A stretch of DNA of 64,000 nt, taken from the NCBI RefSeq assembly GCF_026341035.1, contig NZ_JAPEOQ010000002.1, positions 1,116,001-1,180,000 of the forward strand. The letters run 5' to 3'. Below, in pieces: positions 40,591 to 49,067 of this stretch. The position numbers and the translations under genes were made by a program. The notes under the pieces are model-generated. The model was not told the DNA's origin. It did no database searches and worked only from the letters and a program-made list of their open reading frames with translations. This DNA comes from Streptomyces sp. NBC_01016. Lineage in GTDB: Bacteria > Actinomycetota > Actinomycetes > Streptomycetales > Streptomycetaceae. Positions within the stretch are counted from its first letter, which is position 1. Each line of letters begins with the position of its first letter.

Positions 40591-41217
40591 GTGCCGGTGG
40601 CCCGTACGGGTGCGTACGACCCCAAGGAACGGGTCGCGGACGACGCCGACCTGCACCGACGTCTCGTCTACGGTGACGAGGCCGCGCTCTCCGAGGCGTA
40701 CGACGTGTACAGCGGGCTCGTCCGTGGCGTCGCCGTGCGTGTGACCCGCTCGGCGGGGGCGGCGGACGACGTGGCACAGGAGGTCTTCGCGCATCTGTGG
40801 GCGCGGCCCTATGCCTTCGACGCGCAGCGCGGCTCGCTCCGTACCTGGCTGAGCATGCTGGCGCACCGCCGCGCCGTCGACTGGGTGCGCAGCGAGGCCC
40901 GGCACCGCAAGGCCGTCACCGCGGACGACGCGGCGCTGCACGCCATCCCGGCCCCCGATCCGGGGCCCGACGAGCGGGTCGTCGACCGTGAGCGTTCGCT
41001 GCTCCTTCATTCGGCCCTGGCTCAACTCCCGCTGCATCAGCGGCAGGTGGTGCATCTGGCGTACTTCGCGGGCCGGACGTACCGTCAGGCGGCGGTGGAA
41101 CTCGGCATCCCGGAAGGGACCGCCAAGACCCGCCTGCGCACGGCACTGCACCGCCTGGCCGAAACCCTGGCGGACCCGGCGGAGCCGGGCTACGAGGCCC
41201 ATGAAAGGGGTGCCTGA
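40591..41217 (+). CDS. ECF-type RNA polymerase sigma factor
   Basis: This is a 208-residue factor. GTG codons at 40585, 40588 and 40591 are candidate starts; 40591 gives normal spacing from GGAGG at 40581-40585. Region 2 reads AYDVYSGLVRGVAVRVTRS...AADDVAQEVFAHLWARP and region 4 ALAQLPLHQRQVVHLAYFAGRTYRQAAVELGIPEGTAKTRLR-like text near the C-terminus. It overlaps the next gene by one base, which encodes a zinc-finger fusion likely to act as its anti-sigma factor. Confidence 0.9.
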   Translation: MPVARTGAYDPKERVADDADLHRRLVYGDEAALSEAYDVYSGLVRGVAVRVTRSAGAADDVAQEVFAHLWARPYAFDAQRGSLRTWLSMLAHRRAVDWVRSEARHRKAVTADDAALHAIPAPDPGPDERVVDRERSLLLHSALAQLPLHQRQVVHLAYFAGRTYRQAAVELGIPEGTAKTRLRTALHRLAETLADPAEPGYEAHERGA

Positions 41218-42383
41218 TGGCCACGGACGCGCGCGACCACGCGACAGTGAGCGAACTCCTGGGCGCCTGGGCCCTTCAGGCCCTCCCGGCCGACGAACAG
41301 CGCGCCGTACCCGCCCACTTGGCGGACTGCGAGGAGTGCGCCGCCGAGGCCGAAAGGCTGAGGGCGACGGTACGGACCCTGAACGGTCCGAACGGACACG
41401 GGACGAACGGACACGGGACGAACGAACACGGGACGAACGAACACGGGACGAACGGGAACGAGAACGGGACCGGAGTCGGAATCGGGGCGAACGGGCACGG
41501 CGCGGCCGGAGTGCCGCAGGACGACGCGGCAGGGCACCCGCCGCTCCGGATCGACACCGGACCGCTCGCCGCGGCCCTGGCCCGCCGCCCGCCCGCACCC
41601 CGTGCCGCCCCCACCACCGCCCCGCACGCCCAGCCCTACGCGGCCACCGTCGCCGCCCTCCAGGCGCTGCTCGCCGAGGCGGACGACGCATGGTCCACGG
41701 AGGTGGTCCACGGCTGGACGGTGCGCGACACGGTCGCGCACCTCATCGCGGCCGACGAGCCGCTGGCCGTCCACCTGGGGCTGCCGGCCCACGAACCGCC
41801 CGCCGACGCGGCGGGCGACGGCGACTGGCGCACGGTCTGGGAGGCCCGCACCCGAACGGTCATCGCCCACGAACACGCGCGTGACCCGCACGCCACCGTC
41901 GCCGTCTGGCACGCCCGGGCCGCCGAGCTGCTCGCCGCTCCGGCCGCCCGCGACCCCGAACTCGCCGCGCAGGCCGCTACGTTGATGGGGGCGCGGCTGC
42001 CCGTCGCCGAGCACTATCTGGTCCGCGCCTTCGAGACGTGGATCCACGGTTACGACATCGGCCGCGCCCTGGACCGCCCCGTGCCCCCGCCGCCCGCCGG
42101 TCATCTGTGGCAGCTGGTCCGGCTGGCCGTGCGGATCCTCGGCCAGGCGCTCGGCCCCAAGGCCCCGCCCGTCGCCCTCACCGTCACGGACGCGAGCCGC
42201 ACCACGGAGTGGATCCTCGGCTCCGAGGACGAACCGGTGCGGGCCGAACTCGCCCTGGACCCGGTCGACTTCTGCCTCCTCATCGGCGGCCGCACCACCC
42301 CCGACGCCCTCCCGCCGGGCACCGGCGACCCGACGGCGGCCCGCACCCTCCTGGACCGGGCGGCCCGACTGGCCTGGCTGTGA
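41217..42383 (+). CDS. Zinc-finger anti-sigma domain fused to a maleylpyruvate isomerase-like (DinB-type) domain
   Basis: This is a 388-residue protein. Residues about 10-55 form an anti-sigma zinc finger with His-x3-Cys-x2-Cys (HLADCEEC). Residues 58-85 are a DNA-repeat-encoded linker (NGHGTNGHGT, NEHGTNEHGT). From about 145 comes a mycothiol-dependent maleylpyruvate isomerase N-terminal-like domain (VAALQALLAEADDAWSTEV, HGWTVRDTVAHLIAADEPL, ETWIHGYDIGRALDRP with metal histidines), then a C-terminal wing. In Streptomyces such fusions pair with ECF sigmas and may sense thiol or electrophile stress. Overlap with the sigma gene (TGATG) supports this. Confidence 0.85.
   Translation: MATDARDHATVSELLGAWALQALPADEQRAVPAHLADCEECAAEAERLRATVRTLNGPNGHGTNGHGTNEHGTNEHGTNGNENGTGVGIGANGHGAAGVPQDDAAGHPPLRIDTGPLAAALARRPPAPRAAPTTAPHAQPYAATVAALQALLAEADDAWSTEVVHGWTVRDTVAHLIAADEPLAVHLGLPAHEPPADAAGDGDWRTVWEARTRTVIAHEHARDPHATVAVWHARAAELLAAPAARDPELAAQAATLMGARLPVAEHYLVRAFETWIHGYDIGRALDRPVPPPPAGHLWQLVRLAVRILGQALGPKAPPVALTVTDASRTTEWILGSEDEPVRAELALDPVDFCLLIGGRTTPDALPPGTGDPTAARTLLDRAARLAWL
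41391..41450 (+). repeat. Four 15-base in-frame tandem repeats
   Basis: Units AACGGACACGGGACG (two copies) and AACGAACACGGGACG (two copies) run from 41391 to 41450 and encode NGHGT/NEHGT. They form the linker between zinc finger and isomerase-like domain, so length changes would not break the frame. Confidence 0.95.
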
Positions 42384-42476
42384 CGAACCGGGCGCCCGCA
42401 GGGCGCAGTCCCGTCCGGCACAGGCCCACCGAGCACAGGCCCACCTGCCGCAGGCCCATCGGCCCCTGAGTAACCC

Positions 42477-42971
42477 CTACGGGCACTCCTCCGCCCCGGC
42501 CTCCGCGCACAGATTGCCCTCGACGACGCCCAGTAGCCGCGCGAACTCCGCCCGGTCCCGCTCGGAGAGCCCCGCAAGGGTCTGCTCCTCCAGTGCTCCC
42601 CACACCCCGGCCACGTCCTCCAGGAGCCCGCAGCTGCGGTCCGTGGCCTCGACGAGGGACGCGCGGCGGTCGCCCGGGTCGGGGGTGCGGCGCACGTGCC
42701 CGGACTGTTCCAGGCGCTGCAGCATCTTCGTGACCGTGGACGGATCCAGGTCGAGCGTCTTGATCAGCTCGGACTGACGCACGGGCCCCTTGTCCCACAG
42801 GTGCATCATCACGAACTCCTGCCCCGGATAGAGGCCGAGCCCGCGCAACCGCTGCCCGGCGGCGATCCGGTGCAGCCGGGCGACGCGGGAGAGGGCCAGG
42901 CTGACGGGGCCGCTGCGGGCGGCGACCGGGATCTGACCGGTACAGGCGGGGTCGTCGGCGGTGGGGGACAT
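42477..42971 (-). CDS. MarR-family transcriptional regulator
   Basis: This is a 164-residue regulator. The start at 42971 follows AAGGAG; the open frame reaches 43016 but overlaps the operator. Marks are LALSRVARLHRIAAGQRLRG, LYPGQEFVMMHLWDKG, the recognition helix SELIKTLDLDPSTVTKMLQRLEQ and the wing RRTPDPGDRRASLV. It is divergent from an old yellow enzyme gene and two TTGGCC-GGCCAA-type palindromes lie between them. It probably represses that gene and itself in response to an electrophile or phenolic ligand. Confidence 0.92.
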   Translation of the reverse strand: MSPTADDPACTGQIPVAARSGPVSLALSRVARLHRIAAGQRLRGLGLYPGQEFVMMHLWDKGPVRQSELIKTLDLDPSTVTKMLQRLEQSGHVRRTPDPGDRRASLVEATDRSCGLLEDVAGVWGALEEQTLAGLSERDRAEFARLLGVVEGNLCAEAGAEECP

Positions 42972-43004
42972 GAGGGCTCCTTTCGGCTTGTCCGCAACAT
43001 TACC

Positions 43005-43060
43005 TTGGCCGGCCAACTAATGAGCTACAGTGAAGTCGGCTCAATTGCTTGGCCGACCAA
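43005..43060. promoter_or_regulatory. Two MarR-type palindromic operators
   Basis: TTGGCCGGCCAA (43005-43016) is a perfect palindrome with CATTA/TAATG-like arms further out. TTGGCCGACCAA (43049-43060) is an almost perfect second site, 44 bases downstream. Both sit between the divergent MarR and ene-reductase genes and are probably bound by the MarR protein. Confidence 0.75.
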
Positions 43061-43137
43061 TGTTTTATTGCCGCCTTGTGTCGCCTACGTGTCGTCCTCT
43101 TGTCGACCTGTGTCGCATCCCGTTGAACGGAGTAGCC

Positions 43138-44202
43138 ATGACCACCGCTTTCGACCCCATCGACCTCCCCGGCACCCGCCTGGCCAACCGCATAGCCATG
43201 GCCCCCATGACCCGCAGCCGGGCCGGCGACGGCGGCACAGCCACCGCCCTGACCGCCGAGTACTACGCGCAGCGCGCCTCCGCGGGGCTCATCGTCACGG
43301 AGGGAATCCAGCCATCGGCCGTGGGTCAGGGTTACGCCTGGACGCCGGGCCTGCACACCGCGGAGCAGGTCGCCTCCTGGCGCCCGGTCACCGACGCCGT
43401 GCACGCCGAGGGCGGCAAGATCTTCGCCCAGGTCATGCACGCGGGCCGGATCGGCCACCCGTCGCTGCAGCCGGACGGCGGCGCTCCGGTCGCCCCGTCC
43501 GCCGTCGCCCCGGAGGGCCAGGCCTTCACGAACGAGGGCTTCCAGGACTTCACCACCCCGCGCGAGCTCACCTCGGACGAGGTCCGCGCGACCGTGGCCG
43601 ACTTCGCCGAGGCCGCCCGCGGCGCCGTCGCGGCCGGCTTCGACGGCGTCGAACTGCACGGGGCCAACGGCTACTTGATCCACCAGTTCCTGTCGCCCGG
43701 CACGAATCTGCGCACCGACGAGTGGGGCGGCAGCGTCGCGAACCGGATCCGGTTCGCCGTCGAGGCGGTCAAGGCCGTCGCCGACGCCATCGGCGCCGAG
43801 CGCACCGCCATCCGCCTGTCGCCCGGAAACCCGTACAACTCCATGGGGGACCACGACACGGTCGAGACCTACACCGCGCTCGTCGACGCCCTGGAACCGC
43901 TGGGCCTCGCCTACCTGCACGTACTGGAGGTGGGCGAGCAGAGCCGCGAGGTGACCGTCGATCTGCGCAAGCGGTTCAGCGGACCCTTCGTGCTCAACGC
44001 GCACACCGATGGCCCCACCGACCACAGGGCCCTCGGTCTGGTCGAGGAGGGAGTCGCCGACATCCTCAGCTTCGGCGCCCTCTTCCTCGCCAACCCGGAC
44101 CTGCCGGCCCGCCTCAGGAGCGAGGGCCCGTACAACGCCCCGGACCCGGCGACCTTCTTCGGCGGCACGGAGAAGGGCTACACGGACTACCCGGCCCGGT
44201 AA
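43138..44202 (+). CDS. FMN-dependent alkene reductase (old yellow enzyme family)
   Basis: This is a 354-residue flavoenzyme. The ATG at 43138 follows AACGGAG. OYE marks are LANRIAMAPMTRSRA, GLIVTEG, KIFAQVMHAGRIGHP, and the His-x-x-Asn substrate-binding motif in ELHGANGYLIHQFLSP, with the RIRFAVEAV helix. It reduces activated C=C bonds with NAD(P)H and so removes unsaturated aldehydes, ketones or nitro-compounds. Control by the divergent MarR repressor is inferred. Confidence 0.93.
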   Translation: MTTAFDPIDLPGTRLANRIAMAPMTRSRAGDGGTATALTAEYYAQRASAGLIVTEGIQPSAVGQGYAWTPGLHTAEQVASWRPVTDAVHAEGGKIFAQVMHAGRIGHPSLQPDGGAPVAPSAVAPEGQAFTNEGFQDFTTPRELTSDEVRATVADFAEAARGAVAAGFDGVELHGANGYLIHQFLSPGTNLRTDEWGGSVANRIRFAVEAVKAVADAIGAERTAIRLSPGNPYNSMGDHDTVETYTALVDALEPLGLAYLHVLEVGEQSREVTVDLRKRFSGPFVLNAHTDGPTDHRALGLVEEGVADILSFGALFLANPDLPARLRSEGPYNAPDPATFFGGTEKGYTDYPAR

Positions 44203-44215
44203 TACCCGTAACAGC

Positions 44216-44251
44216 AGTTGGGGCGGGACCGATCACGGTCCCGCCCCAACT
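44216..44251. terminator. Bidirectional 16-bp terminator between alkene reductase and ectD
   Basis: AGTTGGGGCGGGACCG (44216-44231) and its exact reverse complement (44236-44251) enclose ATCA. The convergent genes end at 44202 and 44268. Confidence 0.92.
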
Positions 44252-44267
44252 CGTGCGCCTACGAGGA

Positions 44268-45164
44268 TCACTTCACCGGAGTGAAGTCCCGCGCCCCGAT
44301 GAACTCGGGTCGCCTTACCGGCGCCGCGAACGGATCCACCGCCGTGTTCTCCACGCTGTTGAACACGATGAACACGTTCGAGCGCGGGTACGGGGTGATG
44401 TTGTCGCCGGAGCCGTGCATGGCGTTGCAGTCGAACCAGGTCGCCGAGCCGGACTTGCCGGTGAACAGCTTGATGCCGTGTGCGTCGGCGAACTTGCCGA
44501 GGGCCTCGTCCGAGGGCAGGCCCGCGTCCTGCATCTGCAGCGACTTCTTGTAGTTGTCCTTCGGCGTCTCACCCGCGCAGCCGAGGAACGTCTTGTGCGA
44601 GCCGGGCATGATCATGAGCCCGCCGTTGGTGTCGTAGTTCTCCGTCAGCGCGATGGAGACGGACACCGTCCGCATGTTCGGCAGGCCGTCCTCGGCGTGC
44701 CAGGTCTCGAAGTCCGAGTGCCAATAGAAGCCCCGTGCCCCGAAACCGGGCTTGACGTTGATCCGCGACTGGTGGACGTAGACGTCCGAGCCGAGGATCT
44801 GACGGGCCCGACCCACGATGCGTTCGTCCCGCACCAGGTTGGCGAAGACCTCGCTGATCTTGTGGATCTCGAAGACCGAGCGGATCTCCTGCGACTGCTT
44901 CTCGACGATGGAACGCTCGTCGGCGCGCATCGCAGGATGGGTCACCAGACGGTCCAACTCGGCCTGGTAGGTGCCGATCTCGTCCGGGCCGATCAGCTCG
45001 TCGATGGCGAGGAAGCCGTCCCGCTCGAAGGAAGCGAGGTCCGACTGGCGAATCGGCCCTCGCGCTCCCTCCGCCGACCAGACGACCGGGTCGACACGCG
45101 GCGTGGCCACCTCGGAGGCGCCTCGCGTCGGGTACAGGTCCGTGATGTCGGGTGCGGTCGTCAT
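44268..45164 (-). CDS. ectD: Ectoine 5-hydroxylase
   Basis: This is a 298-residue Fe(II)/2-oxoglutarate dioxygenase that converts ectoine to 5-hydroxyectoine. The iron triad His149, Asp151 and His250 is visible (FYWHSDFETWHAEDG; CNAMHGSGDN), with Arg261 (PYPRSNVF) for 2-oxoglutarate. The WHSDFETWH signature is specific to EctD. It starts 5 bases after ectC and is the last gene of the ectABCD operon, so hydroxyectoine formation is co-regulated with ectoine. Confidence 0.97.
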   Translation of the reverse strand: MTTAPDITDLYPTRGASEVATPRVDPVVWSAEGARGPIRQSDLASFERDGFLAIDELIGPDEIGTYQAELDRLVTHPAMRADERSIVEKQSQEIRSVFEIHKISEVFANLVRDERIVGRARQILGSDVYVHQSRINVKPGFGARGFYWHSDFETWHAEDGLPNMRTVSVSIALTENYDTNGGLMIMPGSHKTFLGCAGETPKDNYKKSLQMQDAGLPSDEALGKFADAHGIKLFTGKSGSATWFDCNAMHGSGDNITPYPRSNVFIVFNSVENTAVDPFAAPVRRPEFIGARDFTPVK

Positions 45165-45169
45165 CGGGA

Positions 45170-45574
45170 TCAGGCCTCCTCGTCCTCTGTCAGCAGCGGG
45201 TAGACGCCGTTCTCGTCGTGGTCCTCCCGTCCGGTCACCGGAGGGTTGAACACGCAGACGCAGCGGAAGTCGGTCTTCGGGCGCATGGTGTGCTTCTCAT
45301 GACCGTCCAGGAGATACATCGTCCCCGGCTCGATCCAATGCGTCTCACCGGTCTCCCGGTTGGTGAGCTCGGCCTCGCCCTCCACGCACAGCACGGCCTC
45401 GATGTGGTTGGCGTACCACATGTCGGTCTCGGTGCCCGCGTAGAGGATCGTCTCGTGCAGAGAGAAGCCGACCTTCTCCTTCGCAAGCACGATGCGCTTG
45501 CTCTCCCAGGTGCCGGTCGCCGACTTCACGTGCCGGTCGGTGTTCTCTATCTCCTTGAACGAACGGACAATCAC
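45170..45574 (-). CDS. ectC: L-ectoine synthase
   Basis: This is a 134-residue cupin that cyclises N-gamma-acetyl-2,4-diaminobutyrate to ectoine. MIVRSFKEIENTDRHVKSATGTW, FSLHETILYAGTETDMWYANH and EPGTMYLLDGHEKH match EctC, including its metal ligands. It is 39 bases after ectB and 5 before ectD. Length is normal for the family. Confidence 0.97.
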   Translation of the reverse strand: MIVRSFKEIENTDRHVKSATGTWESKRIVLAKEKVGFSLHETILYAGTETDMWYANHIEAVLCVEGEAELTNRETGETHWIEPGTMYLLDGHEKHTMRPKTDFRCVCVFNPPVTGREDHDENGVYPLLTEDEEA

Positions 45575-45613
45575 GGTGAGTTGCTGCCTTTCCTCGTAAC
45601 TTTGTGGTGCGTG

Positions 45614-46885
45614 TCAGACGGTCTCGCGCACGGCTCGGGTGAGCGTGCGCAGCCCCTCGTCCAGCTCCTCCGGCGTGATCGTCAGTGCCGGAAGCAGCTT
45701 GACGACCTCACTGTCGGGGCCGGAGGTCTCGATGAGCAGGCCCAGCTCGAAGGCCCGCTTGGCGACCTTGTTGGCACGGTCCTTGTCACGGAACTCGATG
45801 CCCCAGACCATGCCGCGGCCGCGGTACTCGACGATCTCTTCGTGGTACTCCGTGCGCAGGGCGGCGAGGACCTCGTCGATCTGCTCGCCGCGCTCCAGGG
45901 TCTGCTTCTCCATGGCCGCGCCGTCGGTCCAGTACGTCTCCAGGGCAGCGGCGGCCGTCACGAACGCGGGGTTGTTGCCGCGGAACGTGCCGTTGTGCTC
46001 GCCCGGCTCCCAGACGTCGAGCTCCGCCTTGAACATGCACAGGGACATGGGCATCCCGTACCCACTGATGGACTTCGAAACGGTCACGATGTCCGGCGTG
46101 ATGCCCGCCTCCTCGAAGGAGAAGAAGGCACCGGTGCGGCCGCAGCCCATCTGGATGTCGTCCACGATGAGGAGCATGTCCCAACGTTCGCAGACATCCG
46201 CCAGTTTGCGCAGCCACTCGGCGCGGGCGACATTGATGCCACCCTCGCCCTGGACCGTCTCGACGATCACGGCGGCCGGCGTGTTCAGGCCGGAGCCGGA
46301 GTCCTCCAGGAGGCGCTCGAACCAGATGAAGTCCGGCGTCTGCCCGTCGAGGTAGTTGTCGAACGGCATCGGCGTGCCGTGCACCAGCGGGATGCCGGCG
46401 CCCGCGCGCTTGAACGCGTTGCCGGTCACCGCGAGCGAGCCGAGCGACATGCCGTGGAAGGCGTTGGTGAAGGACACGATCGACTCGCGGCCCTTGACCT
46501 TGCGCGCCAGCTTCAGCGCGGACTCGACGGCGTTGGTGCCCGTCGGGCCCGGGAACATGACCTTGTAGGGCAGGTCGCGCGGGCGCAGGATGATGTTCTG
46601 GAAGGACTCCAGGAAGTTGCGCTTCGCCGAGGTCGACATGTCGAGCCCGTGCACGACGCTGTCGCGCTCCAGGTAGTCGATCAGGGCGCGTTTCAGGACC
46701 GGGTTGTTGTGGCCGTAGTTGAGCGATCCGGCACCGGCGAAGAAGTCGAGGTACTCGTGGCCGTCCTCGTCGTACATACGGCTGCCCTGGGCCCGATCGA
46801 AGACGGTGGGCCAGCTGCGGCAGTAGCTGCGCACCTCCGACTCAAGGGTCTCGAAGACGCTCAGGTCCGGCTGGGTGATGGTCAC
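45614..46885 (-). CDS. ectB: L-2,4-diaminobutyrate aminotransferase
   Basis: This is a 423-residue class III aminotransferase. It transfers an amino group from glutamate to L-aspartate 4-semialdehyde. DFFAGAGSLNYGHNNP, GPTGTNAVESALKLARK, VDDIQMGCGRTG (PLP Asp) and Lys271 in VSKSISGYG are visible. It follows ectA by 64 bases. Length and motifs are standard. Confidence 0.97.
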   Translation of the reverse strand: MTITQPDLSVFETLESEVRSYCRSWPTVFDRAQGSRMYDEDGHEYLDFFAGAGSLNYGHNNPVLKRALIDYLERDSVVHGLDMSTSAKRNFLESFQNIILRPRDLPYKVMFPGPTGTNAVESALKLARKVKGRESIVSFTNAFHGMSLGSLAVTGNAFKRAGAGIPLVHGTPMPFDNYLDGQTPDFIWFERLLEDSGSGLNTPAAVIVETVQGEGGINVARAEWLRKLADVCERWDMLLIVDDIQMGCGRTGAFFSFEEAGITPDIVTVSKSISGYGMPMSLCMFKAELDVWEPGEHNGTFRGNNPAFVTAAAALETYWTDGAAMEKQTLERGEQIDEVLAALRTEYHEEIVEYRGRGMVWGIEFRDKDRANKVAKRAFELGLLIETSGPDSEVVKLLPALTITPEELDEGLRTLTRAVRETV

Positions 46886-46949
46886 AGCAAAAACTCCTCT
46901 AGGGAGGGGAGATGAGGGGGGTTCGGGATGAGTGGGGTCGAGGGCGCGC

Positions 46950-47492
46950 TCAGGCCAGTGGGCCTATGCGGTACAGCTCCTCGGGCAGGTGCCCGTCGTC
47001 AGGGAACAGGCCCGCGTCGAACAGCACCGTGCGGGCTACACCGACGCGGTGCCGGCGGGCGAACGAGGTGAACAGGGCCTGGGACGCGGCGTTGTCGGGC
47101 GTGATGGTGGTCTCGAGGGTGGTGACCGGACGCGCCGCCGCGACCCGCGCGGCCAGCCCGTCGAGCAGCGCGGCCGCCAGGCCGCGCCCACGCTGCGCAG
47201 CGTCCACGGCGACCTGCCACACCACGAGGATGTCGGGTCGGTCGGGACGTACGTAACCGGTGATGAAACCGGCCACCTCGCCCTTCTCGTCGCGGGCGAT
47301 CACCGACGTGGCGGCGAAGTCGCGACACCACAGCAGGTAGCTGTAGGAGGAGTTGAGGTCGAGCACCTTCGAGTCGCGGGCGATACGCCAGATCGCGGCA
47401 CCGTCGGCCACCTCGGGGTGGTCGATCTTCAGTCCGTCGGGGACCGGGGCCACTTCGGCGACTTCCAGGAATTGCGCTTGTGCGGCGGTCAT
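46950..47492 (-). CDS. ectA: L-2,4-diaminobutyrate N-acetyltransferase
   Basis: This is a 180-residue GNAT enzyme that acetylates the gamma amino group of diaminobutyrate. The start at 47492 (MTAAQAQF) is chosen because it gives the usual N-terminus; upstream open frame to 47627 is not conserved-looking, and no strong ribosome site is seen. DGAAIWRIARDSKVLDLNSSYSYLL and WQVAVDAAQRGRGLAAALLDGL (acetyl-CoA loop) are diagnostic. It heads the ectABCD operon. Confidence 0.95.
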   Translation of the reverse strand: MTAAQAQFLEVAEVAPVPDGLKIDHPEVADGAAIWRIARDSKVLDLNSSYSYLLWCRDFAATSVIARDEKGEVAGFITGYVRPDRPDILVVWQVAVDAAQRGRGLAAALLDGLAARVAAARPVTTLETTITPDNAASQALFTSFARRHRVGVARTVLFDAGLFPDDGHLPEELYRIGPLA

Positions 47493-47829
47493 GCAAATTG
47501 AATTTACCGAGCAATTTCCGGGATTGCACCCGCGGAAGGGGTTACGTAACGAGGGCTTCTGTGTTATCGCGCGCAGGTGAGCGCGCGCACGAAATCGCGG
47601 CGGTATGTCCCGGTTTGAGCCGGACAAAACGGGCGTATCTAAATTCGTGTGGAGTACGTCACAGCGTCGTAATCGCTACGAGACGAGTCCGAATTACGTC
47701 GGTTCCCGTTGACGAAACCTGAGTGTTTACGGTGCGGGAAAGCGGGCAGAAGCAGAACAGGAAGCCTCGCCGGATGGCTCTGATAAAACGCGGGACAATT
47801 CTGTCTGAACAATTTCTCGATAAAAACAA
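47493..47829 (-). promoter_or_regulatory. ectABCD upstream control region
   Basis: About 340 bases of clearly less GC-rich, gene-free DNA lie between ectA and the terminator at 47830-47857. It contains the perfect palindrome GTTACGTAAC (47541-47550), about 50 bases before the ectA start, and a GCGCGC-N6-GCGCGC inverted repeat near 47570. The ectoine promoter and its osmotic or temperature control must lie here. No exact -10/-35 pair can be chosen with confidence. Confidence 0.65.
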
Positions 47830-47857
47830 AGGCGCCGCCCCGAAAAGGGCGACGCCT
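47830..47857 (-). terminator. Intrinsic terminator after the aminotransferase gene
   Basis: AGGCGCCGCCC and GGGCGACGCCT form an 11-bp stem with one mismatch around CGAAAA. On the minus strand it is followed by TTTGTTTTTATCG, a real U-tract, unusual in this window. It ends the 47892-49013 gene and insulates ectA. Confidence 0.9.
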
Positions 47858-47891
47858 AGTGGTGAGTGCGCGGGTTCGCGCGCCGGGGCGC

Positions 47892-49013
47892 TTATTCCCA
47901 GGCGGCCGCGACCGCCTTTCGCGCCCCTTCCAGATCGACCTCGAACCCGGCCTCGGCGAGCGCCCCGCCGAGTGCGGCGAGCGAGGACTGCACGACGCCG
48001 CGGGTCGCCTGCGGACCGTAGTGGTTGACCCGGATCATCTCCTGAGCGAGCGCGCCACCACCCGCGACCAGCGGCAGGACCGGGTCCACGGCCAGCGCCT
48101 TCGCCACCAGCTCACGGGCGTCCGTACCGGCCGGCGCGCGCAGTGTAGTGGCGACAGGGGCGGCGTCCCGGGCTTCGTGGACGTATGGCTCAAGTCCACC
48201 GCCCAGCGCGAGCGTTCCGGCGCGCGTGGCGGCCGCGGCCGAGGCGTGCCGCGCCATCAGGGCGTCCAGGCCCTCGCCCTCGATGCGCTCCACGCACGCC
48301 TCCAGGGCGAGCATCTCCAGCTGCGCCGGAGCATGCAGCAGCGCCTTGCGGCCGCCGTCCACCCACCGCTGCTTCCAGTCGAGGAGCGAGAGGTAGGAGT
48401 GGCGCGGCGCGTTCGGGTTGGCGGCCATCCGCTCCCAGGCCCGCGCGCTCACCGACACGGCCGAGACACCGGCCGGACCGCCCATCGCCTTCTGCGCGCC
48501 GATCACGCACAGGTCCACGCCCCAGGCGTCCGGGAGTACCGGCTCGGCGGCGATCGACGCGACGGCGTCCAGGTAGAACAACGCACCGTGCTTGCGCACC
48601 ACTTCACCGATCTCGGCGACCGGGTTGGTGTTGCCGGTCGCGGCCTCCGCGTGCACCAGGGACACGAAGTCGATCTCGGGGTGCTCGGCGAGCGCCTGCC
48701 CGACCTGCTCGGCGGTGACGGCCGTGTGGAAGGGCACCGCCAGGTCGTGCACGGTGGCGCCGCAGTCGCGCAGCCAGTCGCCGAAGGCCTGCCCGTACGG
48801 GCCGGTGATCACGTTCAGCGCCACCGTGCCGGGGCCCGCGGCGGCACGGATCGCGCCCTCCAGCGGAAGCAGCGCCTCACCCTGCATGATCACGACGTTC
48901 TGCGAGGTGTCCATCAGCCGGGCCACGCGGTCCTCGATGGAGGCGAAATGCTCGGCGCTCAACGGGGCCAGGTCGAGAAACGGATGCGTCACGGTGGTGC
49001 TCTCTTCGCTCAC
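47892..49013 (-). CDS. Class V aminotransferase, alanine/serine-glyoxylate aminotransferase-like
   Basis: This is a 373-residue PLP enzyme. Marks are NVVIMQGEALLPLEGAIRAA, ITGPYGQAFGDWL, SLVHAEAATGNTNPV, LFYLDAVASIAAEP (Asp149) and the Schiff-base Lys175 in IGAQKAMGGPAGVSAV. The family transfers amino groups to glyoxylate or pyruvate and includes (S)-ureidoglycine and 2-aminoethylphosphonate relatives. It is upstream of the ectoine operon but separated from it by a terminator, so a role in ectoine metabolism is not implied. Confidence 0.88.
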   Translation of the reverse strand: MSEESTTVTHPFLDLAPLSAEHFASIEDRVARLMDTSQNVVIMQGEALLPLEGAIRAAAGPGTVALNVITGPYGQAFGDWLRDCGATVHDLAVPFHTAVTAEQVGQALAEHPEIDFVSLVHAEAATGNTNPVAEIGEVVRKHGALFYLDAVASIAAEPVLPDAWGVDLCVIGAQKAMGGPAGVSAVSVSARAWERMAANPNAPRHSYLSLLDWKQRWVDGGRKALLHAPAQLEMLALEACVERIEGEGLDALMARHASAAAATRAGTLALGGGLEPYVHEARDAAPVATTLRAPAGTDARELVAKALAVDPVLPLVAGGGALAQEMIRVNHYGPQATRGVVQSSLAALGGALAEAGFEVDLEGARKAVAAAWE

Positions 49014-49067
49014 GGGTTCGTACGGGTGCCGGTGTCGAGCGTACCCACCGCCTCATAGGCTGCGCGC

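Noticed and set aside
47892..49013. Aminotransferase as an extra ectoine-pathway gene
   Set aside because: A strong terminator with U-tract (47830-47857) separates it from ectA and its motifs are of the glyoxylate-aminotransferase type.
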